A model generated the notes under the pieces. That model saw only the letters and a list, made by a program, of their open reading frames with translations. It did no database searches and had not been told where the DNA came from. DNA of 64,000 nt, taken from the NCBI GenBank assembly GCA_949752745.1, contig OX457027.1, positions 61,672,329-61,736,328 of the forward strand, written 5' to 3'. Shown in pieces: positions 17,587 through 29,960 of this stretch (position 1 is the stretch's first letter; every line of letters begins with the position of its first letter). The stretch comes from Protula sp. h YS-2021. Taxonomy: Eukaryota > Annelida > Polychaeta > Sabellida > Serpulidae. A program made the translations under genes and the position numbers.

Positions 17587-20500
17587 CAAAAAATTCGCCA
17601 CAAACTATTTGCAGAAAATAAAGAGAGTTTGGAAAGTCGAAGCATTTGTTCTTTTGAATCATGTACGTGGTGTTTATAAGATAAACTGGAAACATCACTT
17701 TCATGAATAATGAACGGCGTTGTCAACCAGCTTGAGCTGCTTTCCATATTTTCATTAATCTTTCCCTAAATTAATAGCTTTGTATGAATTTGGACTTTGC
17801 GAATTAAGTATGATATCCGTAAATAAGAAAGGGGAGCCATATAGCTTTATTATTTCATCCTTTATAAAGTGAAAACACCCTATCTATCTTCGCTTACTTT
17901 CAGCATTTATCCACAGGAAAAGAGAATAGTAAGTGACGGTTGAGTCTTCAGAGCATCATTTTGTGGATTATCACATCTTTTTGCAATAGGCCCAGTAGGC
18001 CCCAGTGTAAAATAACAATTTATCTTTCATAGAGCTTGAGATGGGTTGTGTCGCGTCCAGTTAGTGCTCTGGATTAAGTTTTATATTCCGGGAATATTAC
18101 ATGAATCCGTAGAGTATGCAGGGAGAGGGAGCTTTATTACCATATAACGCCAAGTATTAACTCAAAGCGTATTTACGGTGACACGGCAAATGTTAATATT
18201 TTTCCAATGTGATCTATACCACCCTAGTGATATCCGAGAGGCAACAAATTCACATATACTGGATTTAAGAGAATTCCTCCAATTATCTCTATAAAATTAA
18301 GAACAACAAAATCTATGATAGATGAAGAGACAAGGATTAAGATAAACGCAGCTGTGTGGCATGAATAATTTCAAGTAATTGTCATGCTTCCAAATTTCCT
18401 TATCCAGTGTAAAAATCGGGGATGCCTTTAACGAGAGATTTTCGTATCATGGGAAATAATTCAAAGTTCGTATTAGAAAGAAAAAAAAAAGACCTTTCTA
18501 AGTGCTAAATCAGGCTAGTACTGCTTAAAAAAATGTCGCGAGGTGCTTATAGTAAAAATGCTTGAGGTTCCTTTTGCTCCAGAAAGGCTTCCATGGGGTG
18601 TCGCTTGCTACCCGGATTAAAGGGCACCTGTAGCTGTCCAGCAAAATGTCGTCATGTAATTACTCACTTCAGCAGTCGCAGATGATAACGGAAGTCATTT
18701 GTAATAGATGTGATTAACCGTGCCAGGATATTAATAATAGAACAAAAGCGTAGTACGCATAGGGGTGAAGAGGTCACGTGGTGAAATTTAACCCCTGCCC
18801 TTCTCTTTTGTCAAAAGTGGGTAAAGCTTTGTTAATCTGCTCCAATTATGAATGAAGTCAGTGCCCGAAGAAAGAATGAATGAGAAAAAATGGCGGTTTG
18901 GTCGCAGTAATAACATTTTTGTGACAATAATGTGATTATGTTATTAAATACTAAAGCTTTGACTTCAGGCAAGGAAGCATTATAAACGAATTGATATTGC
19001 CCAGACGCAATATTAGAGTTATGGAAAGGGATAAGATGAATTAGAACTAATATCTATACTCCTCATAGATCACAGAAAAAAGGTCCAACATTCTTGCTTT
19101 ATTTACAATAACTAAATTTGATTTATTTGATTTCATCAGTTTTGTTAATCTTGTTTCGCGGAAGAATTGTGATTAGTTAGGTCTTATTTTAGTCTCCCCC
19201 TCTAATTATTTTCCAAGCCGTGACTGGTTCAGCTAGAAAGACATTCACATTCCGTTAAAAAAAGCGAAGTATGTGTTCATTTTTTACAGATTTTTCTTGA
19301 CCCCCCTCTCCCCTTACGAAGAAAGTGCGGTCACGGCGTTATAGGTCACCTCGGGTTGTGAGTTTTTTTTTTTTTTCAAGATGCGTCAATTCATTTTGTT
19401 TACATTCTGATCAAACGATTGCATTTCTCTGCTACGTTATTACTTTGTGTTTCAATGTCTGGCTGACCTGTTGGTCTCTAACCTTCTTTCTTCGCTCGAC
19501 TTTTGGCAGAAAAAAAAAAACTTGCTGTCTTACCATGTCCAAATAAACACGCACACAGATAAACAGGTTTGTTATGCTAGAAAACTGGTCACCATTGAAA
19601 AAAAAAAAAACATAGTTCCTCCAATTATTCTTCATATACATCTTCCAAAAGGCTGCAATTTGTTGACACAAAAATCACTTTATTGTGTAAATCTATTCGA
19701 CAACAGTACGCAAAGGAATGTACCTAAGTAAGCAATTACACCGCTGTTTTCCAGACTGAAGAAGTATATTTTATTGTTAAAGTTTTATATTTTTGTATTA
19801 ACTGCTCAAAGAAATCACCGCAGTTTGAGAGAGAAGTAGTTTTTATAACTCTATAAGCAGATCTGCTCACTTGATGTTGTCACTGACTGCTCTTTGAGTG
19901 TGGCGTGGACTTTCTGTTTTAGCTTAATACATCTTCATCTGCAAGTGCTATGACAGACAAGCTCAGAAGAGCAAAGAGTCAAATGCTGCCAAATTAGGGC
20001 ATGTTCTTTGTACGCCATCAATCAGTGGGGATTGCTGCCCCCAGCAGGAAGCGCTAATCTATTGCCTATGATAAAAGGGAGACCTTTGTAACACTTCCAC
20101 CAGGTTCTCTTGCATGCCCCTACATCAGCACATATGGAAAACCTGTTTTAGTGTGAGCGATCGAAGTACTGCACAGAAATTTCGAATTTTTGAACCCTTA
20201 TCTCTGTACGTAATTTCGTGACGTCACCCAATGACTATAACATTAGCGTACACCCCAGTCCCCACCCCTCTGCGTGTCCATACTTTATGGATGGCTGTTT
20301 ATGTTTCTTTTGCCTGCCATATGCTTACAAACATTAAAATTTTGATTAGAAACATAATTCTTTAAAAACAGTTCAATAAGTACGCCTAAATAATACTAAA
20401 ATATCACTTAGATTTTTTTGTCTCTTTGTTTTGATATCACTTGCATTTTGAAATCTTTGAGTTATGAGAATCCAAATAAACAAAGAAAAGAAAAGGTCAT

Positions 20501-20840
20501 TTGATTTGCGAGGCACGTAGCCAAGTCATCTCATCAAGTAACCCTATAGCGTTCTTATGACCATAAAAGACTAATAAATATGCTTTATGGTCCTTTCAGA
20601 GGGCTACAAGAATGGAAAACTGCTGTTCTTATCCAGTTCAATAAATATCTCGCAGATTCCATTGGGTGTACTTTTCATATCATTTTACTTAAGTGTGAAT
20701 TAGAACCGGGGAGGCTAATGATGCATAGAAGATGATAGCAGAATATTGTACTTGTGCTGGTGTTGGCTTCAAAAAAAGCCCCTCCCCAAAAACAAGTGCT
20801 CGTGCTTAAGACTGAGTGCCGTACCATTAATGCAAGTAAC
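17585..20840. other. Intergenic host DNA, nothing recognised
   Basis: No supported gene or RNA. A few poly-A/poly-T runs are present (for example near 19363-19377 and 19509-19520). Confidence 0.4.
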
Positions 20841-23800
20841 AGTACTAGAATTTGTTTAAGTAAAAATAGTCGTAGTAGTTAGGGTAGTAGTGGCAGTTAA
20901 ATAGTAAAAGTAGCGGTAATAGCTTTGGGGCGTTGTGGTAGTAGTAAGAAAAAAGTTAAAGTAACAAGTCACAGTAGTAATGACACATGCTATGTATACC
21001 AACAAATTTGAACTCATCCCTTCCCCCAAATTATATCTAACTCTGAAAAATGACATAAATCTTATGAAATGGAGAATATCCCCAACTCTGAGATTACTTC
21101 ACATGGTTAAATCAGGTCCAGAACAACCATCAAAATGATTAACTTGAAGACTCAATTTGTTTAAACTCTACACTTTTACAACACTGACTTGCAGTCTCTC
21201 ATAATTCATACAGCGTGAACAAAATATGCAAGCTTTGGGCTAGTACTGTGAGTAATGTTTTAATGTCCTGCTTTACAGCCTATGCGTTGAGCATAGGAGT
21301 ATGGCGCCAAATCTGGACATATACTGGGTCTGTGCTAGAAAGGCAATCTACCAAACTGCAGGAGTCATGCACGATAGATGCTCGGTTGAAATAGCACATC
21401 GGCTAAAAACTGTAAACATATATTTTCGAAAACAGACGAACATTTCGAAGGAAGGTGGTAAAACGGCTACCAGACAGGTATTATTTTAGTCGTGATCCTC
21501 GAAATTTCACAATAACCACCTAAACAACGAGCATTGGAAACCTACATCAAAACAAACCATACTCTGTCCTCACGGAACAACTGCCAGGTATTCCGAGAAA
21601 TGTTTTGTTTTTTAATTGTCAATCGGAGAATGGTACTGAGCATAGCACTGTCTACTTGTCTTATAAGTGTCATAGGAGTATGTATTTTTGCCAAGACTGT
21701 CGTTGTGACTCAAGCATTCCAAATCTAGTTCATGGGCTTCTTCGTTACACACTAAGCCTGAAATTGTCTGTGACTTTTTATATAAAGCAAAATTCGATTA
21801 CAACAGATACATCTATAGAACAATCTCAGAAATTCCGACGAAGGAAAACAGGTTTGTAATGTATTTAAAACACATGCAAATAATTTCTTATTGCATTAGC
21901 TCCGAGTAAGTTGCAAAAAGTAACCATTCATCCAGTTGACATATATGTATTTCAGCACAAGTTATTGCTCAGAAAACTTCTGGGTTTTCATACAATATTC
22001 TGTCGAACCCAAAAATAAATTCTCGAACAAAGCTGTAAACTGATCATTCCACTTACTTTTGTCATTTAACTTAAATATGCTTTTGAAATAGCAAAGAGCG
22101 ACAGATTCCATTTGATTGAAACATGTTTATCAATATCAATATTCATGAAACATCAAGTGGTGTTGCAAACAAAATATGTGACACATAATGAAAAAGTAAT
22201 CTTAGAGTTAAATTGCCTCAACATGTCGACAAGTGTGATAATTGTACTCATAACAGCACCTCGGCTACGAGTAACAATAGGACTTGAATTGAAAAGAAAA
22301 AGTAGTTTTATTGCGTACAGGGTTATGACTACAATTTGATTTTGAACATTTGAACTTTCTTGAGAAAAATAACTGGTTGAATTTGTGACTGGCATAAACT
22401 GAATTGCCTCGATATCCTCAACGGTTGACATTCTACCAAACATCAGCTCACAAGACACTGTAACAGTTAAAAGCCTATTTTCTTATACAGATAGGTCATC
22501 AAAGTACATATAACGATAATACAAGATAAGAAATCACTTGTAACCTATGCCAACTTGCATTCTCACCTGTAACATTGTGTCCGCCTGCAATGAATCATAC
22601 AAAAGCATTGACATTCATAAAAGGAAAACTTTACGGTAGATAAATCTAACAAGTGACGATTAATTTTTACATTTCTAGTTTCAAGTACAAGTATTCTTGA
22701 AAAATCAACTATTTCTAAACGTCTAGTGATTTCCATTGGTTTTGTTATCATTTACTTTTATGAGATGACAGAAGAAGCAGTTACTCAGTAGTGCTGGCAA
22801 AAACAGTAGCTTTCTAGTCGCGATTATAGTAAAGATAGATCATAAAAAGCAGTAATAGTTGCTTATTAGGTGCAGTAACAGTATTTACGTGGCGGTGGTA
22901 ACAGTAATAGTAGCTACGTAGCAACAACAGCAGTATTTACTTATTGGCAAAAACAGCATTAACTACAGCTCTGCAGCATCAGAAACATTTTAGGGCACAA
23001 ACCAAAGCAGTATATGGCAGAAATAGCCCGAATTGTACCTAGTCATGACAATACCGGTAGTTATTTGTGTTCGTGGAGTTTTCGTGGAAGCATACTTGTA
23101 GTGATCGAGTAGAAACAGTGCCTTTCAATACTTAAACGTACTGAAGTACATGGTGATTTAGGTGGAAAGAGCAGTGAAACTGTGAAACTCATACAGGGCA
23201 AGCAATTTTACTTAATCGGTGGTATCCGAGCATATTTTGGAAACGGGGCAAGAACGAGTAATTCCCGGGGTAAAAGTAGGTCACAAAATCCTTCTGAACA
23301 AAACTCCGCTAGTGCCGCCTAGTACTAGTATAATGCTTTACAGTGGAAAATGATATTAGCGAGAAGTTGCAAGACAGAGTGTCTATTTATTAACGCAACC
23401 CCGACAAAATATGGAACAAATAGCAATGCCTCAAGAGAACTGTGTATAATCTAAAGCAATAAATAATACATCATTTCTCAATAACGTTTTGACAGATTTA
23501 CGGCTCCGAAGTGGATAGATGAGGACAGCCCATATCCTCAAATGTCCAAGTATTATTAAGCTCAAATCTCAGTACAAGAACTCATCTCTTTCAAATCATG
23601 CATTGCTCTGTCCCGTAAAGAGACTCCCAATTCACTTATGAAATTTATATCACATCTGATGATAGTTATATCTGTGCAATATATCTACCCGTTACCATAG
23701 TGTAAATAATGACGTTTGATTTGATGGATTCCTTTGGGATACTTGTACAAAACTAATGTGGCAGAAAGTACTGATATAAAACTTCAAAGGTTCACATATT

Positions 23801-24129
23801 CTGTATATTCGACAACAGTAAGAATTTTTTAACCCTTGAGATGCACATTACGACCTTGTGTGGGTCTTATCTCTTTGGCGCTTCTTGCTTTGTTACCGTT
23901 TTATTTCCATTCTGTTTTGTTTTTCTTTTCTGTTGTATTTTGGCTCCGAGTTTACTCGTTAGTTTTATCACTAAATTATTTACTGTTATAAGTAATATTT
24001 AGCATTTGTTATTAGTTGCATTTGGCCTGTCGTAGTTTCGGTCGTTTCATTATTATTATTGTTGTTTTTATTAATATTATATTATTATTATCAGTAGTAG
24101 TAGAAGTAGTAAAAAATTATAATTTATTA
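20841..24129. other. Intergenic host DNA with low-complexity trinucleotide patches
   Basis: Degenerate GTA/AGT-rich patches lie near 20865-20990 and 22830-22990. A TTA-rich patch lies near 24050-24120. No gene is supported; the 101-residue frame at 22153-22458 on the - strand has no domain I can recognise. Confidence 0.4.
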
Positions 24130-24830
24130 ACGTACTTGTTCTATTGTATTATTTGTGACACGCAATGCTGACTGCATTATTTGTGACACACAATGCTGAC
24201 AGCCCTGACGCATGCTCTGTTGTGTCGTTATGAACCACTGTGTTTTTGTTGTATTGATTTGACCAATGTGCTAGTTTCTGTTGTGTCATAATGAACCAGT
24301 GTACCCGTACTGATGGTCTCCTTATTCTGCTATCTTTTCTGCTTCTAGCATGTTTTGCTTTTGTGCTATAAATGATTAACATGCTTGTTCTGCTGTGTTG
24401 TTATGTGGCACACAAGGGTTGTTGGTATCCTTGTTAACCAATACACGTGTTCTGTTGTAACTTATTAACAAATAGTGCTCTGTCAAATCGCTTTTGCTCA
24501 ATGTGTTGTTCTGTTGTATCATTATTAACCAAATGTGCTTATACCGTTGTGTCGTTATTTACATATGTGCTTTCCCGTTATATCGTTATTAATAGATATC
24601 CTTGCTCTGTTGTATCGCAATTACCAATGTATTTGCCCCGTTGCATCATTAATAACCACTTTGCTAATCTCTGTTCCACTTTATTAACCCATGTGCTTGT
24701 TCTGATGTGTCGATATTAAATAATATGCGTGCTCCGTTGTCTCGTTATTAACCAACGTGCATGGTCTGTTGTGTCGTTATTGACCATGTTCTGATGTGCA
24801 GGTTCTCTTGTATTGTTGTTTAACTTGGGG
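24130..24830. repeat. Degenerate minisatellite, TGCTTGTTCTGTTGTGTCGTTATTAACCA-type unit
   Basis: The words TGTTCTGTTGTGTCGTTATT and TTATTAACCAA recur some fifteen to twenty times with a spacing of about 35-40 bases and heavy divergence. Related copies reappear near 25340-25490. Confidence 0.7.
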
Positions 24831-24959
24831 ATTTTCAATCCCCTAGTTATTGAACTCGAACGATTCACTAAAGCATTTCGTATGATTCCTTTTTTCCGCC
24901 ATAATCTATGGCTTGGACGACCAAATTTAGCACAGTGTAACCTGGCAATCTGAATCTCG

Positions 24960-25290
24960 GTATTCAGGATCAAGATCAAAAGTCAAGTGACCTTTATATA
25001 TCGTAAAGCGTTAGAGAACGATTGACCATTATCTCGAAAACGGTTAGAGACAGACTGATTTTAAGCTTATTTTTCGACCCTTTGTGCCCCATAGACATTG
25101 TGTAAGAGGTACTTCGATGATCTCTTAAGCTCCTAGCCCATGGTCAAGGTCAAAACCAGAAGTTGACCATTATCCCGAAAAGATTAGAGAGTAATCGCTA
25201 AAAAGACGTTGTGTGACAGGCATCTCGGTGACCTTGACCTCATCGTTCAAGGTCAGCTCTGAATTTTAAGAGTTCGGAATCGTAGTTGTA
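24960..25290. repeat. Interspersed repeat rich in AAGGTCA (copy 1)
   Basis: Contains ATTGACCATTATCTCGAAAACGG, its near copy TTGACCATTATCCCGAAAAG, CATGGTCAAGGTCA, GTGACCTTGACCT and TTCAAGGTCA. The same vocabulary recurs at 29380-29960 and 34740-35240, so this is a dispersed repeat family rather than unique sequence. Confidence 0.6.
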
Positions 25291-26208
25291 TGGCCCCCAA
25301 GTGTAATTTTCCCTACTCGGCAGCGAAAATGGTCTAGTTAACCTGTGCCTGTTCTGTTTTGCAGTTCTGAACTTATGTGGTTTTTTTGCTGCATCGTTAT
25401 TCACTACTGCGTTGTTCTGTTGTAAAGCCATTAAACGATGCGCTTGTTCCGTTGTACCGATGATCCGAGGCGCCTGATCTGTTCTATTGTTTTTTATGTG
25501 TATGGTTTTATAATTATTACAATTACTACTACTTGTCGCATTACCAAGGTAATGGATCAGAGCAAGCTGTGGTTTAAGTACTTTAGTCCGTATGATGTAT
25601 TTCTGCCAAAATCTTGGAAGCAAAAGTTGCAACAGGCTTTTTCCATATTAAACATTGGAAGCAAAAATAAACTTTTTTCTTTTGCGTGAAAATTTATTCA
25701 TTAGGTGGAAGGTGCAGCTGCGCTGATGGAAACTGACAGCGGGGCATATGCCATCTTTACCAAAACAATAGTCACCCATAACGGTTGTGATTCCTAAACA
25801 GAGGGGTGTTTGTTTAATGTTTATGAAAAATGCAAATACTGCATTAGAAAGTATGGAGAATGTCACTCAGGAGAGCTATTCCTGTCAACAGAAGAGATGA
25901 GAAATGTACAAATTTATAGTCTGTCTAATAGGAAGATATTCTATAGAATAACTCGTATAAATCAACCCAGCTCAGTTATGTGTTGATGTTGCAGCATAGA
26001 ATTCTGCAAGAAAGCAATTGTTCAACTTGTTTAGAATATGTTAAATGCTCTTGCAATCTCAGGTTGGGAAAAAGGTCCGAATACTCCCTGGGGATTACGA
26101 TGGATGGCTCATGCTGTACTAACAAACGCCGGTGGAGCAGGGATACCCATGGTGCTCAGGTGACACCTTACTGCTGATCCTGTGATGTAGACTAGTCTAT
26201 CCGATAGT

Positions 26209-26300
26209 GTGTGTTTTAGGGTGTGTGTTTGCGTTTCTGTGTGTGTGTTTGTGTGTGTGTGCGTGTGTGTGTGTGCGTGTGTGTGTGTGTGTGTGTGTTT
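26209..26300. repeat. (GT)n microsatellite
   Basis: Mostly GT units with occasional GC or TT interruptions. The Thr-His and Cys-Val frames over it are artefacts. Confidence 0.95.
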
Positions 26301-26742
26301 GGCCATCAAGAATGTAAATTCAATGTTCCGAGGGAAAAAGGGGATGAAGCATCCTTTACATGGGCCTCACTCGGCCATTTTTTTTAAGAGTGTATTCCTC
26401 ACAAAGCACAATCAGAAATTAATTCGGCCCACTTATGAAATCCCAGATGTACACTTATTTTTCTAGGGCTAAATTTGTATGTCGACAAAACCCTCATGAA
26501 AATAGGGGAAATTCGGAGGACTCACAGTCCACGTTTTCACGGCTCGGCAACCAGGATATTTTGGCGTCTTACCACGTGATTTGAGTCAAAGAATTTTGAC
26601 TTTCTAATGAAATCTGTGGTGTTGCTACATCCATGGTTATGCATTTTTTGTGTGTGTCTTATGAATCAAAATCGGATAAGGAAAAAACTGTAGAGAATCA
26701 CTTATTTTAATGAAGACCCTTCAAGAGCTAATTAATTGAGAC

Positions 26743-27337
26743 TACCGAGCAAACAACCGACGTCTTTTTTGGTTGAAAAAAGGTTGTATTTTGGTCGCGA
26801 CGACTTCACAACCATATTCTGACCTAATACCCCAAAACCCGACTTTATTCCGACGTCGGTTTTCTGACGTCATTCCGAAGTTGCAAAAACGACCAAAAAG
26901 CGATGAACATTATTATCGCTCACCGGAAATGGAAGTCATTTTGAAAAAGAGGAAGAAAAAACGTAATTTTTACATGAAAATTTTAGAATTTTGATGGCGC
27001 GTCGGTATTTTTCTTCCTAGATTGTAAAAATGTACATGGAAAATGTTTTCGTATGTATTTCACAACAGCAGTTGAATAATTAATTATCTATTAATTATAT
27101 AACTCTAGTCAGTTTCAGGTCGGAATCCGACGTCGGTTCCAATTTCATATACAACATAAAAACCGACTTAATTCCGACGTCGGATTTAGGTTGGAACCCG
27201 ATGTCATTCTGACGTTGAAAACCCGACGTCGGTTCCATTTCATACACAACCAAAACCGGCACGTCAGTCCGACGTCGGAAACGTCGGGTCACGACGTCGA
27301 CCCGACGTCATTCTGACGTCTTCATGCTTGCTGGGTA
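26743..27337. mobile_element. Probable MITE with CGACGTCGG palindromes
   Basis: The ends TACCGAGCAAAC and, in reverse complement, TACCCAGCAAGC form short imperfect terminal inverted repeats. The interior is full of the palindrome CCGACGTCGG and of TGACGTCATTC words, both near the left end (26850-26885) and the right end (27118-27325). No transposase frame. The superfamily is not identified. Confidence 0.45.
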
Positions 27338-28920
27338 ACACAGACCCAAGGCTTATCTTTGTGAACACATACAATGCTGAAATAATACTGTATAAAGATA
27401 GTCCAATACAGTATAAAAGTACTCGATAAGACTTTCTTTTTACAAATTGAAATAATATAATTAATTGAAAGTTAACGAGTTTTTGTTTACAAATTTAGCT
27501 ACAGCTGACCTATCTCACGGTGTAATTGAACCTTTGAGGCGCCCAATCGCACGCAAAGCATGGCCCCAGATGATCATAGGTAAACTCCCCTGGAGGTTAG
27601 AAATAATATGAGAAATAACATCCTGGAGAAATGATGTAGTTACATTCATGCAAGGTTTGTTTTTGTTATCAAAAATTGATATTGAGTAATATTTGGCATG
27701 ATCAATGTAATATAATAAGGATAACCTGCCAGATTTATTTATCTATAATGCAACAAGACCCTCCTCCAACAGGGTGTTTGGGCGTTCATGCCATTTGCTG
27801 ACGGGGATGAGAGTGGGGGTGGGGGGAGGGGGATGGAGAGGGGTGAGTGCCAAAAGAGTTGTGAACAAGAGCTACTTTTACTGGAAACTCCCCTTACACC
27901 TGCCATTTCTTAATGACTCAAAATGTGGCGATTTTTTGGTCATAAAGTGTGGTGCCCCAACCTCGCTCCTTCCCCTCCCCGTTCCCATCCCCGACTCTTA
28001 AAAACTACTGACCCCCGCCAGAAAATCTCATAGCAGATTTAGGTACCAGTAAATATGCATTTGGCTACCAGATTAACATAAGACCAGACCACAGTGACGA
28101 AGCAAATTACACTTTTTCCCCTTCCTTTTTTGCTACTCCAAGAACAAGATCAACTTTTATTACCAAACACCACGATTATGCGCGTAGTGAATTTTTAGAC
28201 TCGAAGAGTGCCAATGTGATAACAATGCTATTATAAAGTTAATCAAGTGGAAAACCATCAATGATTCGCAAGAAAATTCACTTATTCTTCCTCAGGGGAC
28301 ATAATGGGGAAGACCCCTCTACCCCTTTCACTTTGCGAAGTCACGGAAATATGAATTATGAAAAATCGAACGCATGTGTCAGATTTATCGCCATTGCGAG
28401 GCTAATATCCCTTCCTTATGAGGCAGAAGTGATGCTATTTTATGTCCTGTTAATTTCTCCTGTGCCTGTTAATGGTAAGAAGTAATATTTCATCATCGTG
28501 AGCCAAAATAAGCGTAAAATTCCACCCAGAAGTATTAAAGCCGGATTAATTGATACTAAGCACAAGAATAATTCGGGGAAAATATTAATAGCATGGTTTT
28601 CTTGTCTCGTACTTTTGTGGCAATATCGCCTTTCAGCCTACTCTTAGGGCTGTAGTCTTTAAGAACATGCTTCGATCCTTGAATTACTCGAACGGGTGGT
28701 TTTAATAACGGAAGTGGGGAATTTGGGCAACTTGAACCATCAAATTGAAAGTCAATTTCGCTTTCGCTATTTAACAATACAAAATTATTGGCATCAAAAT
28801 TGCAACATTTTACAATATTGATATAAAAATGATTCAATTTCATAAATAAATTACTGATATCATAATTTGATTTTGATATCAATATTTTTAATCGTGATAT
28901 GACTACTTCAACTATTTTTT
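27338..28920. other. Intergenic host DNA, nothing recognised
   Basis: No supported gene. A G-rich patch lies near 27807-27845. Confidence 0.4.
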
Positions 28921-29024
28921 GTTTTTTGTTTGTTTGTTTGTTTGTTTTTTTTTTTTGGCTAAAAAAGCTTTCTTCTTCTTCTTCTTCTTCTTCTTCTTCT
29001 TCTTCTTCTTTTTCTTCTTTCAAA
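28921..29024. repeat. (GTTT)n and (TTC)n microsatellites
   Basis: A GTTT run near 28926-28950 is followed by a (TTC)n run at about 28970-29019. The poly-glutamate frame on the - strand is produced by the latter. Confidence 0.95.
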
Positions 29025-29379
29025 AGTGTCACTAATTGAATTTCTGTTAAGAAGTTCTTTGTATTACTAAAACAGTGGTTTGTATAAAACTTTAAAACAA
29101 TTCTTGTGGTCTGTGTTTTTAATTGGTGTTATCAATGTCTACATAAAAACCCAATAATGATTTTCCTTAACATGTACAAAAAGCTGAATTATTGATATGA
29201 GGCATCAAATTGAAAAACAAATGATTCAGTAATAAACCTAGACAGAATTCCGCCAGATAGTGGACTGACCCACTTGCAGGAAGCACTAAAGAAAATGTTT
29301 GTAATAAATTATGACCAAGAAGCTCAAAGTCACGCAGCACCAATTATTTATCGCCGTTTTAGCCCAAAGAGTCGAAAAT

Positions 29380-29960
29380 AAACTCAAAATCTCTAACCGT
29401 TTTCCAGATAATAGTCAGCTTCCGATTTTTCACCTTGACCGTGACCGAGAAGGTCAAGGTTAATGAGGTACCTCTTATGTAAGGTTGTTTAGGCGAAAAG
29501 GGTAAAAGTGAGCTCAAAATCGCTCTATCTGTAACCGTTTTCGAGATAAGTCGGTCTATCGTTAACGGCACATAAGGTCACTTGACCCTTGACCTTGAGC
29601 CTCAAGTTCATGATTCAGAATGGAAGGTTACCCCCTACTGAGTACGTTTTATATTGTACGTTCAAACTGGGATTTGAGCACTTTTTATGGCCACTTTTCG
29701 TGATTAATGGGGATTTTGAAAATAATTTGACCTGACATTGACCTTGACCTTTAAGGTCAAGGTCAAAAATATTTCCGGTTTCACCGAGACCTGATGATGT
29801 CTATAAGCGTACCAAATATAAGGCTCCGCTGACTGAAACGCTATTAAGAGTTTTCTGGAAACAATTTTATGGAAAAAACAACTTTAGTCTCAGTTTGACC
29901 TTGACCTTTGAGGTAAAAAAATTGCGGATTTACCGAGACCTCGTCACCCCCTGCATCTGT
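29380..29960. repeat. Interspersed repeat rich in AAGGTCA (copy 2)
   Basis: Many TGACCTTGACCT and AAGGTCAAGGTCA words. At 29738-29766 two 14-base arms, TTGACCTTGACCTT and its inverse, flank a single T, giving an almost perfect palindrome. It shares CGTTTTCGAGATAA-type phrases with the copy at 24960-25290. Confidence 0.65.

Noticed and set aside
17292..17747. Four overlapping 70-111 residue frames with long Ile-Tyr runs
   Set aside because: They are translations of the (AT)n microsatellite at 17507-17584.
26109..26466. Thr-His and Cys-Val repeat frames
   Set aside because: Produced by the (GT)n microsatellite.
28556..29032. 158-residue frame with a poly-Glu run on the - strand
   Set aside because: The acidic run is the (TTC)n repeat; the rest has no domain and poor coding character.
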